DNA of 43,048 nt from Gemmatimonadota bacterium (lineage in GTDB: Bacteria > Gemmatimonadota > Gemmatimonadetes > Longimicrobiales > Gaopeijiaceae), in NCBI GenBank assembly GCA_028874995.1, contig JAPPGM010000096.1:1-43048 (forward strand), read 5' to 3'. Shown here piece after piece: positions 24,043 to 33,000 of this stretch. Numbering within the stretch: the stretch's first letter is position 1; every line of letters begins with the position of its first letter. The translations under genes and the position numbers were made by a program. The notes below the pieces were generated by a model. That model was not told the DNA's origin and did no database searches. It saw nothing but the letters and a program-made list of their open reading frames with translations.

Positions 24043-24585
24043 ATGATTGAAGCCATGTACGGGATGGGGGTGGACACGCTGAAAGCGGCGAGGGCGCTGG
24101 AGAAGGTCGGCTTCGAGCCGGCACAGGCGGAGGCTTTGGTGGCCGCCTTCGGTGGATCTGTGGCCGGTGGTGCGGCCACGAGAGAGGATTTGCGCGATCT
24201 GCGCAGTGCCAATCGGGAGGACAACCGGGCGTTGCGCGGTGAGGTCGCGGTGGTGCGCACTGAACTGAAGGAAGAGATCGCAGAGGTGCGCACCGAACTG
24301 AAGGAAGAGATCGCAGAGGTGCGCACCGAACTGAAGGAAGAGATCGCGGAGCTGCGGTCCGAGATGCGTGCGGAGTTCGTGGCGGTGCGTGGCGAGATCG
24401 CGGAGGTGCGCAAGGACATGAACGCCATGAAAGCCGACATCGCCGACCTCAAGACCGGGCTCGTGAAGGTCCGAAGTGGCTGCCACGACGACATCAAGAG
24501 CCTGAAGGCGCAGATGTACGGCCTGCTCCTCGCGCAGGCAACACTGATCGTGGGACTGGTCGTGGGGTTGCAGCGGTTGCTGTAG
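24043..24585 (+). CDS. Coiled-coil protein with C-terminal membrane helix (DUF1640/CCDC90-like)
   Basis: ATG at 24043; 180 residues. The N-terminus (DTLKAARALEKVGFEPAQAEALVAAF) and TREDLRDLR match the DUF1640/CCDC90 pattern, in which a short helical head is followed by a long coiled coil and one membrane anchor. The coiled coil contains three tandem 11-residue units (VRTELKEEIAE) and related heptads up to about residue 150. The last 20 residues (LLLAQATLIVGLVVGL) form the anchor. The function of bacterial members is unknown; the eukaryotic relatives are mitochondrial inner-membrane scaffold proteins. It stands alone between minus-strand operons. Confidence 0.7.
   Translation: MIEAMYGMGVDTLKAARALEKVGFEPAQAEALVAAFGGSVAGGAATREDLRDLRSANREDNRALRGEVAVVRTELKEEIAEVRTELKEEIAEVRTELKEEIAELRSEMRAEFVAVRGEIAEVRKDMNAMKADIADLKTGLVKVRSGCHDDIKSLKAQMYGLLLAQATLIVGLVVGLQRLL
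24253..24351 (+). repeat. Three tandem 33-bp coding repeats
   Basis: Units begin with GTGCGCAC at 24253, 24286 and 24319 and run GAACTGAAGGAAGAGATCGC. They are nearly identical at the DNA level, differing at only a few bases, and encode the 11-residue coiled-coil unit. The identity, including at third codon positions, indicates recent slippage or duplication. Confidence 0.9.
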
Positions 24586-24619
24586 CGGCGTTCGCTCGCG
24601 GAGCCGGTTAGGTTACCCC

Positions 24620-25918
24620 CTACCCAGCCAACGCCTTCTGCTTCCTCCCCAGCCACAACGCCACCCCCAGCCACACCGCCGCCACCGGCACCATCGTCCA
24701 GGCCATCGCGGCCGTCCCCAGCCCCAGCTTGCCGAACCCCGCGAACGACCACGCCCCGATCTGGTCGCCGGCGCGGTACACGAAGGTGTCGTTGAAGTTC
24801 TTGGCCTTGTACTTGTCCCGGCGCGGGAGCACGGTGTAGAGCACTTCGCGCGCGGGCACGGCGAGGGCGAAGTTTCCGGCGCGCCTGAGCACCTGGAAGA
24901 CCACGAAGACCACGAAGACGGGCGCCGCGCCCAGGGCGAGGAAGCCGGCGATGCTCAGAAGCGGCAGGAGCGCCAGGGTCAGCCCGACGCCGAACCTCTT
25001 CATGATGCGCCCGGTCAGGAACAGCTGGGTCAGGAGCGTCAGGGTGTTGACCGCCAGGTTGATCTGCGCGAAGACCGACGTGCGTTCATCGGGATCGGCG
25101 AAGGTTTGCTCCATGACCGCCGCCTGGATGTTGTAAAGGAAGGTGGACCCGATGGCGAAGAGGAGCATGAAGGCGCAGATGCCCAGCAGATAGGGCGAGG
25201 CCAGCACGTGCTTGATGCCGTCCAGCGGAGACCCGCCGATCACTTCGTCGCCCGACTCGGGTGACGTCGTATCGGGCACCCGGCCCCGCGTCCTCCGGTC
25301 CAGCCCTTTCACGCACGCCACCGCGCACTCGAGCAACACGATCGAGAACCACAGCAGCGTGGCGGGGCTGAGGCTCTCGATCAGAAATGCGGTGATCGAC
25401 GACCCGACGATCGCCCCCAGGGTCCCGGCAACGCCGATCAGCCCGAAGAGGCGGCGGCCCTGCCGCTCCCGGTAGATGTCGGTCATGAAGGACCAGAAGA
25501 CCGAGACGACGAACAGACTGAAGACGGCCGTCCAGATGAAGAACAGCCGCCCGGCCCAGATCGCCGCGGTCTCGCCCGGCGGCAGCGCGTTCAGCACGAC
25601 GTAGAAGGCGACCAGACACAGCATGAAGAACCGGTAGGTCACGGTGACGAACCGTCTCCGGGGCCAGCGCGACACGATCGCGGCGAAGACGGGGTGCGCA
25701 AGGAGCATCGCGGCAAGCGTGCCGGTGAAGAGCCAGGGAATGTTCTCCACGCCCCCTGCCACGCCCATCTCCTCGCGGATCGGCCGGATCACGTAGTAGG
25801 CCGACAGCACGCAGAAGAAATACGCGGCCGACAGCAGCACCACACCGGCCTCTTCCGGGCGGACCCCGGTCAGGCGCGCGACGAGTTCCCGTGGAGTGGT
25901 CTGTGACTTGGAGCTCAT
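24620..25918 (-). CDS. MFS/TLC-like carrier (NTP/NDP antiporter-like), paralogue A
   Basis: ATG at 25918; 432 residues with about 11-12 membrane segments. The N-terminal cytoplasmic part (RLTGVRPEEAGVVLLSAAYFFCVLSAYYVIRPIREEMG) and the block KYKAKNFNDTFVYRAGDQIGAW resemble the ATP/ADP translocase-like carriers (TLC, NTP/NDP exchange family) and related MFS proteins. FWSFMTDIYRERQGRRLFGLIGVAGTLGAIVG is another conserved region. Substrate cannot be inferred; free-living homologues are mostly unstudied. A paralogue with the same motifs is transcribed divergently at 26169. Confidence 0.75.
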   Translation of the reverse strand: MSSKSQTTPRELVARLTGVRPEEAGVVLLSAAYFFCVLSAYYVIRPIREEMGVAGGVENIPWLFTGTLAAMLLAHPVFAAIVSRWPRRRFVTVTYRFFMLCLVAFYVVLNALPPGETAAIWAGRLFFIWTAVFSLFVVSVFWSFMTDIYRERQGRRLFGLIGVAGTLGAIVGSSITAFLIESLSPATLLWFSIVLLECAVACVKGLDRRTRGRVPDTTSPESGDEVIGGSPLDGIKHVLASPYLLGICAFMLLFAIGSTFLYNIQAAVMEQTFADPDERTSVFAQINLAVNTLTLLTQLFLTGRIMKRFGVGLTLALLPLLSIAGFLALGAAPVFVVFVVFQVLRRAGNFALAVPAREVLYTVLPRRDKYKAKNFNDTFVYRAGDQIGAWSFAGFGKLGLGTAAMAWTMVPVAAVWLGVALWLGRKQKALAG

Positions 25919-25936
25919 GAATGCCGTGAGGGGTTA

Positions 25937-26051
25937 GTCCACGGGCTGCTTGGGGGACGCGTGGCCATCGCTTGGCTCCTGCTTGCTTCCGTTGAAGGAT
26001 GGGCTTCTTTTGCGGAACGTCAATCCCGGGCGGCCGCGGCAGCCCGTGGAC
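25937..26051. promoter_or_regulatory. Divergent promoter region with 13-bp exact inverted repeat
   Basis: GTCCACGGGCTGC at 25937-25949 is the exact reverse complement of GCAGCCCGTGGAC at 26039-26051. The arms lie 89 bases apart in the 250-base gap between two divergent paralogous carrier genes. Each arm could be an operator half-site for its own promoter, or together they could form a loop. I see no convincing -35/-10 pair. Confidence 0.45.
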
Positions 26052-26168
26052 AGGTCCCCGAGCCCGGCGCCCTACCGCTCCCGGTGCCTGCCCGGATGGG
26101 TCCGCGAACTGCCGGAACCGGCCGCGCGGCGACCCGATAGCGCCGCTCGCGGCAGAGGAGGAATCAAA

Positions 26169-27554
26169 GTGGTTCACCCATGGAATGCTGCGGTCCGATT
26201 CGCTGGCCGGCTGGTCAACATGCGGCGGGGCGAACCTCCCCTCGCCGCGATGTCCGCCCTCTTCTTCTTCACCGTGCTGTGCGGCTACTTCTTCCTGCGC
26301 CCGGTGCGCGAGGCGATGGGCGTCGCGCGGGGCATGGACGAGCTGCGCTGGCTCTTCGCGATCAACTGCTTCGTGTCGCTGGGGGCGGTCCTCGCCTTCG
26401 GTGGGGTGGTGGCGCGCACCAACCGGCGCCGCTTCATCCCGGTGGCGTACCTCTTCGTCATCGTGTGCCTGATCGGGTTCTCGGCGCTGCTGATCCAGGA
26501 CGTGAGGTCGGGCGGAGGGCTGATCGGGACGGACGCGCAGACCGCGCTGTCGCGTGGGGTGGGCTACTCCTTCTACATCTGGCTGACCGTCATCAACCTC
26601 TTCACCACCAGCGTCTTCTGGGCGTTCATGGTGGACATCTTCGACGTGGACCAGGGGAAGAGGATGTTCGCGTTCGTGGGGATCGGGGGGACACTCGGGG
26701 CGATCGTGGGCAGCTGGGCGACGACCTTCATCAGCGGCCGGACCGATAGTGCGTATCTGCCGGCGGGCCTGATGCTGATCGGAGCCGGTTTCTTCGCGGC
26801 GGCGATCGCGGTCATGCTGGCGCTGGAGCGGATGGCGGTGCGGTCGGGTGTGTCCAGGATGGAGGCGGTGGGGGGCGGGCGGGGCGGCGGTGGGCCGGAA
26901 GAGGGAGACGGCGAGGGTGCGGGCGGAGCGATCGGAGGAACCTTCTGGGACGGCGCGCGCGCGGTGGCGACCTCCCCGTACCTGCTGGGGGTCGGGGTGT
27001 GGGTGGTGTTCATGGCCGTGTCCAACACGCTCATCTACTTCACCCAGGCGAACATCATCCTGAGCGACTCGGACACCTTCAGCCAGCTGCTGGGCAACTT
27101 CGCGCAGTTCGACAACATGGCGCAGGTCGCCACGCTGATCACCCAGATCTTCATCACCACCCACGTGATCCGGAAGCTGGGCGTGGGGTGGACGCTGGCG
27201 ATTCTGCCGCTGGTGACGCTTGCCGGTTTCGCGGTGCTCGCGGTGTGGCCGGTCTACGGGGTCATGATGATCTTCCAGGCGGTGCACCGGGCGACCCGTT
27301 ACGCCATTTCACGGCCCTCCCGGGAGACGCTCTTCAGCGTCGTGACGCCGTCGGAGAAGTACAAGGCCAAGCCGGTCGTCGACGTGTTCCTGTACCGGGG
27401 TGGGGATCTTGCCGGTGCCGGGATCGACGGTCTCTTTGCGTTGCTGGGGCTGGCACTGGTGTGGGTGGCGGTGTCGACGGGCCCACTGGCAGCGATGTGG
27501 ATCGCACTGTCGATAGGGATGGGGAGGGCGCAGGCGCAGCGGGTGGGGGGGTAG
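26169..27554 (+). CDS. MFS/TLC-like carrier (NTP/NDP antiporter-like), paralogue B
   Basis: GTG at 26169 has a strong AGAGGAGG seven bases upstream; 461 residues, about 12 membrane segments. It shares its plan with the divergent neighbour: YFFLRPVREAMGVARGMDELRWLF, FWAFMVDIFDVDQGKRMFAFVGIGGTLGAIVGSW and KYKAKPVVDVFLYRGGDLAGAG. A Gly-rich cytoplasmic loop (GGGRGGGGPEEGDGEGAGG) lies in the middle. The KYKAK...YRGGD block is characteristic of TLC-like carriers. Its stop is directly adjacent to that of the S9 peptidase gene on the other strand, with no base between them. Confidence 0.78.
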   Translation: MVHPWNAAVRFAGRLVNMRRGEPPLAAMSALFFFTVLCGYFFLRPVREAMGVARGMDELRWLFAINCFVSLGAVLAFGGVVARTNRRRFIPVAYLFVIVCLIGFSALLIQDVRSGGGLIGTDAQTALSRGVGYSFYIWLTVINLFTTSVFWAFMVDIFDVDQGKRMFAFVGIGGTLGAIVGSWATTFISGRTDSAYLPAGLMLIGAGFFAAAIAVMLALERMAVRSGVSRMEAVGGGRGGGGPEEGDGEGAGGAIGGTFWDGARAVATSPYLLGVGVWVVFMAVSNTLIYFTQANIILSDSDTFSQLLGNFAQFDNMAQVATLITQIFITTHVIRKLGVGWTLAILPLVTLAGFAVLAVWPVYGVMMIFQAVHRATRYAISRPSRETLFSVVTPSEKYKAKPVVDVFLYRGGDLAGAGIDGLFALLGLALVWVAVSTGPLAAMWIALSIGMGRAQAQRVGG

Positions 27555-29942
27555 TCAGGACACCGGCTGCAGCCCGCCCAGATGCCGCCTGAAGAACTCC
27601 ACCATCCTCCGGGCCGCATCCACCGCGCTCGCCCGCCGCCACAGGCTGATCACATGCCCCTGGTCCAGGTACGACGCCAGCTGTGCGGGCTTCCCCAGCC
27701 GGCGCAGCGCCGTGAACAGCTTGCCCGCGTCGTGGTACGCCATGTCGGCGGTGCCGTGCAGGATCAGCACCGGCGTCGTGATCCTGTCCGCGTTGTAGTA
27801 GGGGGAGTTGTCGAGGTAGCGTCGCACGTTGGCCCACGGATGCGTTCCCATCCGTCCCTGCCCGCCTTCGCTCCACGCCTGGAAGAACCCGTCGCCGTCG
27901 GGGTCGATGTGTCCGTAGTTGCCGAAGAGGTCGAAGATGCCGGAGATGGGGACCGCGGCCCGGAAGACGTTCGTGCGGGTGATGATCGAAGCGGTGCCGT
28001 AGCCGCCGTACGACTGCCCGGTGATCGCGAGCCGGTCCAGGTCCACGTAGCCGAGTTCGGCGGCGCGGTAGAGCTGGGGTAGCAGAACGTCGACCATCTC
28101 CTGGACGGGATTGCCGGCTTCCCGGTTGGGCCCGAGCGCCAGGTGGCAGAGCACGACGGCGAAGCCGCGGCTGGTGAAGACCAGGTTGGGCACGGTGAAG
28201 ACGCTGCCGCCGCCGAAATCGGCCGCTCTGCTCGTGACGTCGCCGCCGGGATACATGGTGACGACGGCCGGAAGGCGGTCGCCGCGTTCGGCGCCGGGCG
28301 GGAGCAGGACGGCGGTCTTCACCTTCGTGAGGGTGCCGTCGTGGAGGGGGACGGTGGTCTCGAAGGTCTCCGAGGTGCCGACCTCGACCACGTCCAGACG
28401 GGGGTCGATGTGGGTGACGCGCTCCCGCGCGGCGAAGTCCGCATCGAACCGGAAGATGTTCGGCGGCGTTTCCATGTCCTCGTACTGCGCCAGCATGAAG
28501 TCGTGATGTCCGCCCGAGGTGAGGTTTCCGAGCTTCGCGCGCGCCTTCCACAGGATCCGCCGTTCGCCGCTCGCGGGGTCGTAGCGGACGACGGCCTTCT
28601 CGCCGGTCGACCTCTCGGTGAGGAGGACCGAGACCGAGGAGCCGTCGGGCTGCCACAGGGTGCGCGCGTCCGCTTTGAGGAGACGGTCGTAGACCCACTG
28701 TTCGTTGTCGAAGGCGAGGGTGGCCGGGGGACTGCCATCGAGCGGGACCAGGGCGAGCCCGCGCGACCGGGGATCCCGATAGCCGCGGTCGTCGAAGATG
28801 TCGATGCCCAGCACGGCCGACTCCCCATCGCGCGTGAACCCGAAGACGGTCGCGGCGACGTAGCCGTACTCGCGGGCAAGCGGCAGGGGGAAGGAGGGCG
28901 TGCCCGAGCGGAGATCGGTCAGGTACATCCGTCTGTCGTCGATGTACATCAGCCGGTCGTCGGTGGGATGCCAGCTGTAGCTGTAGCTGAAGTACCCGCC
29001 CTGGGTGAGGGGGATATTCCGCACCACCACGACCGGGTCGCCTCCCGACGTGGAGACCACGGCGAGGTCCATGACCGTCTCCTGCGACGTCTCGCTCACG
29101 GCGCGGAAGCCGGACAGGTACGCGAACCACCTCCCGGACGGGGACAGGCGGCCGGCGCCGGCCGGGACCGCAGCGTCGTGGGGCACCAGGGTGCGTGTGT
29201 CTCCGCTGGCGACATCGACGGCCTTGATCGCGACCAGGTGCTCGCGCGCGAAGTGGTCCTCCATGGGGGCGGGGGGCGGGGCGCCGGGCGGTGCGCCCGC
29301 CTCCTCGGTGCCGCTCCGGAGCACCACCACGCCGGCCGGGTTCGTGGCCTCGACCTGGAGGGGTCGCATCGGACTGCGGTACTTCCCTTCCGGCGCGAAG
29401 CCCGCGTACAGCGTCGAGCCGTCGGGGCTCCAGCGGGGCTCGTCGCCGTCCCAGAGCTTCGGCTTCAGGGGTTCGTCGGAAAGCTTGCGCGACGTCCCGG
29501 CGCCGATGTCGTACACCCACAGATGCGGCGCGCCGTCCGCGTCCGAGAAAAAGGCGATCGCGGTGCCGTCGGGCGACCACGCCGGTCGCATACAGGCGCC
29601 GCCGGGGCAGACCTCGACGGTCCGGCCCGTGGCGATCTCCGTGTAGTGGACCGTGGCGCCGACCGCCGAAGCCGGCATCCCGTTCGGCAGGTAGCGCTCA
29701 TCGAGGTTGAGAGTCGTGTCGGGGGGCGTGTGGACGCCGTAGGCGACGAAGCGACCGTCGGGCGAGACGAACCAGCGGGAGTTCCAAGGGAAGGAGGCCA
29801 TCCCGAAGGCGAGGTCGTAGGGGAGGGCGCCGGGGGGGTCGGGGAGGGAGGGTTGCTGGGCGGTGGTCGTGGGGGGCACGGCCAGGAGGAGGACGAGCCC
29901 CTGAAGAGTGAGGATGCGGGAAGAGCAACGCGGTTGGTTCAT
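27555..29942 (-). CDS. Secreted S9 family (prolyl oligopeptidase-type) serine peptidase
   Basis: ATG at 29942; 795 residues. An N-terminal signal peptide (LTLQGLVLLLAVPPTTTAQQ) is followed by a WD40-like beta-propeller region (FSPDG/WSPDG-type repeats such as RPAWSPDGTAIAFFSDADG). The C-terminal alpha/beta hydrolase has ITGQSYGGYGT (nucleophile Ser644), ILHGTADMAYHD (Asp733) and DQGHVISLW (His763). The triad is complete. Expected role: periplasmic or secreted cleavage of oligopeptides. The gene is monocistronic and follows an AT-rich promoter region with a perfect palindrome. Confidence 0.9.
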   Translation of the reverse strand: MNQPRCSSRILTLQGLVLLLAVPPTTTAQQPSLPDPPGALPYDLAFGMASFPWNSRWFVSPDGRFVAYGVHTPPDTTLNLDERYLPNGMPASAVGATVHYTEIATGRTVEVCPGGACMRPAWSPDGTAIAFFSDADGAPHLWVYDIGAGTSRKLSDEPLKPKLWDGDEPRWSPDGSTLYAGFAPEGKYRSPMRPLQVEATNPAGVVVLRSGTEEAGAPPGAPPPAPMEDHFAREHLVAIKAVDVASGDTRTLVPHDAAVPAGAGRLSPSGRWFAYLSGFRAVSETSQETVMDLAVVSTSGGDPVVVVRNIPLTQGGYFSYSYSWHPTDDRLMYIDDRRMYLTDLRSGTPSFPLPLAREYGYVAATVFGFTRDGESAVLGIDIFDDRGYRDPRSRGLALVPLDGSPPATLAFDNEQWVYDRLLKADARTLWQPDGSSVSVLLTERSTGEKAVVRYDPASGERRILWKARAKLGNLTSGGHHDFMLAQYEDMETPPNIFRFDADFAARERVTHIDPRLDVVEVGTSETFETTVPLHDGTLTKVKTAVLLPPGAERGDRLPAVVTMYPGGDVTSRAADFGGGSVFTVPNLVFTSRGFAVVLCHLALGPNREAGNPVQEMVDVLLPQLYRAAELGYVDLDRLAITGQSYGGYGTASIITRTNVFRAAVPISGIFDLFGNYGHIDPDGDGFFQAWSEGGQGRMGTHPWANVRRYLDNSPYYNADRITTPVLILHGTADMAYHDAGKLFTALRRLGKPAQLASYLDQGHVISLWRRASAVDAARRMVEFFRRHLGGLQPVS

Positions 29943-29974
29943 CGGAGGTCACACGGCGAGCTTGGGATGGACAG

Positions 29975-29989
29975 ATGTATACTATACAT
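29975..29989. promoter_or_regulatory. Perfect palindrome ATGTATA-C-TATACAT upstream of the S9 peptidase
   Basis: Two exact 7-base arms flank one base, 33 bases upstream of the start codon, in the only strongly AT-rich patch of the area. The form ATGT-N7-ACAT resembles PadR-family operators, which is an inference. TATAGT on the minus strand inside the palindrome could be a -10 element, so binding would block transcription. Confidence 0.5.
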
Positions 29990-30085
29990 GACATAATGTA
30001 ATGTTGTCTTTACAATGTGGACAATCGAAGCGAAGTGCCGGCGCGGATCCATTGCCGCGCAAATGCCGGGGGTTTTCCACGGGCC

Positions 30086-33000
30086 CTAACCGGGTCGCGG
30101 CAGGCTCCGGTGTACTACCACATCACCACGCGATCCCAGCACTTGCGGGAACGCACCGTCGCGGTTCAACATGCCGTCCCAATCCCGAGCGATGCTGATG
30201 ATGCGTCCCGTGGCGCGGTCTGTGATGATCGCGCCCCGCCGGGATCCGTCGACGGCGACGGAACCTTCCGGTCCGGTCAGCGTCACCGTGGCCAGGGTCG
30301 CGGCCCAGTCCTCTTCGGCCTCAATCGCAAAGAGGAATCCCATGTCCCCATTACCCGTTTCATCCGGGGTGAAGCTCAGTTGGAAGAGCCTTCGGCCAGT
30401 CGCGTCCGCCCCCGCCAGCCGGTAGGGACCCGGCGATTCGGGGAGCTTGACCGGAGCGGTCCATTCGAAGACGGGCTCGAGTCTCAGCTCCCCGTCACGG
30501 ATGGATCCCCACAGCAACAGCGTCTCGCGAGCCGAAGCGGCCCGGCGGGCCATGGCCGAAGCCGAAATCGCGTCCCGGTAGTCCAGGGCGCTCGTGAAAT
30601 GGAAGTCGCTGATTCCGGCCGGCTCGCAGTATGACATCAAGTCGTAGTGCCCCTCCGGATGCAACAGGCGCCCGAGATCGCCGCCTGCGCCGAAATCGTG
30701 ACCCCAGATGCCGATGTTGCCGTCGGAGTAGGGATACCGCGGGTCGACACCGGCAGCGCGTCCGCAGGGCGCATGCCGCAGACCCAGATTGTGGCCCAGT
30801 TCGTGGGCAACGGTAACAGGGAACCCGGAGTAATACTGTCCGTTCAGGCGATGGGAGAGCGACAGGCCGCTCCAGCCGGCGATGTAGGCTACGCCCAGGA
30901 TGCCGTCCCAGTATTCGGGATACCGCGTGGCGGGAAAGGCGAATACACCATGGTAGTACGTGTCCGTACCGCCCGCCTCGGCGTGCCGCAGCACGTTGAG
31001 TTCGTCCAGGAGGGCGAGGATTCCGACTTCCAGCGTGTCGGCCCACGTCACGTAGCGCTCCCTGGCCGTGACCGTCATCTCCGCGACCGGCAGCAGGTTC
31101 CGCGTCGGCCGCAGGGCGCCGCGGGAGTCGTCTCCGCCCATGTCCCCGGCAAGGGAAGCCACATCGTCGTTGCGCCCGCTCGCGTCGGACCCGAATGCGA
31201 TGGGCACGATCTTGAGGTCGAAGGTGTCGAGCTCGACCACATCCAGGGCCATCCGTCCGGTCGCCGGTATCCGCAGCTGGCTTCCGTCCGCTTCCGGAAT
31301 CACGTCCGTGGGATCCAGTTCGACCACCATCTCGACACCGGACCGCATTGCAGTGGTCGGCACCAACCCGGCAAACGATGCATCGAGCCGGCTCTGGTCC
31401 ACGGCACGCGGCATCGGCGCGGGCGGCGTCAGATCGACGTGGACGGAATCGTCGTTGAAGTAGAAGGTGGCCCGGGCCCGCGGATCGAAGTGGCTGTCCG
31501 CGTCGGCGGTCGCGAAGACCCGAAGCAACGCCTGGCGTCCGGCCACGAGCGGCACGGCGCCGTCCAGTGACTGCGCCCCCTGGGTGAGGTAGACGGCCGG
31601 GACCTCCACCGTAACTTCGTCGGGGTTGGCAAGCACCAACGGCGCCCCGATGACGAATTCGAACCCGAGGTAGTCGTCCTCCTCAAACCAGGAGCGGTCG
31701 TCCCAGATCGAGTCGATGGCCAGTGAATGTGCGGCCGAAGCCTCCGCGCTCGCGGTCACGCTCCCACTCGCGGTGTCCCCCACGGAGATCGTGACCTCGG
31801 AATCATCGAGCGAGCCTCCCCGGGACGAGAGTGCGATCGACACCTCGAAGGGCGCTCCCTCCGCGACGCGGACCTCGACCGTCGCCGGGGGTGCCGCCAT
31901 CTGATCCGTGTTGTCCGTCCGCGTCAGTTCCAGGTGAAAGGGAAACGGGGCCCCGGGGTTTTCATCCAGCCACGCGAACTCCAGGTCGTCCACGCCCGCA
32001 AAGAGACCGGGCGGCAGCTCGATAAGATCATTGCCGCGAAGGTTGAGGCCACGAAGATCGTCGAGATCGCCGAGAACGCCTTCAGGGAGCGAACCGAGCC
32101 GGTTGTAGGCCAGGACGAGGATGGCCAGATCGTCAAGCCCGTCGAAGATGTCCGCGGGGAGTTCGGTCAGCCGATTGTCCCACAGGAACAGAGACCGAAG
32201 ATTGTCGAGGCCGTCGAAGACGCCTTCGGGGAGTGAGTCCAGCTCGTTGAAGCTCAATACGAGATAGTCCAGATCGTCGAGGCCGTCGAAGACACCCGCG
32301 GAGAGGCCGGTCAGCCGGTTTTCGAACAGAAACAGCTCCTCAAGATTGTCGAGGCCATCGAAGACTCCATCGGACAGTGAGTCGAGCTGGTTGTAGCTCA
32401 ACACAAGCTTGCTCAGATCACCGAGTTCGTCGAAGGCGTCCTTGGGGAGTTCGGCCAGCCGATTGCCCAACAGATACAGTTCGTCAAGACCATCGAGACC
32501 GTCAAAGGCGCCGCTGGAGATTGAGTCGAGTCGATTGTAGCTCAACTCGAGCCCGCGCAGATCGGAAAGCTCGTCGAAGGCGCCCTCCGGGAGTGCGGTA
32601 AGTCGATTGTAGTCGAGCAGCAGGTACAGCAGGTTGCCGGGTCCGTCGAAGGCGTCCTCCGGGAGTTCGGTGAGATCATTCCCCGTCAGAGTCAGCTCCC
32701 GCAGACTGCTGAGTTCGCCAAAGACACCCGCCGTGAGTTCGGCAAGTCCGTTGCCGTCGATCCATAGCAGCCTCAGGTCGCCGAGTTCGTCAAACACGCC
32801 TTCCGGAAGTTCGGTGAGTCGATTGTAGTCGAGCAACAACTCGGACAGGCTTACGAGCTCGTCGAAGACGCCCGCGGGAAGTTCGGTGAGCCTGTTTGCC
32901 GTGAGGTTGAGCACACCCAGATTCTCCAGGCCGTCAAAGACGCCCGCTGGAAGTCCAGGCAGATTGTTGAGCAGAAGGTCCAGCGTCTCCAGGTCACCCA

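Noticed and set aside
24253-24351. 33-bp direct repeats considered as a CRISPR fragment
   Set aside because: There are no spacers between units, and the repeats encode an in-frame coiled coil.
28143-29996. A 617-codon plus-strand frame over the S9 peptidase
   Set aside because: Gly/Arg-rich mirror frame; the peptidase triad and signal peptide are on the minus strand.
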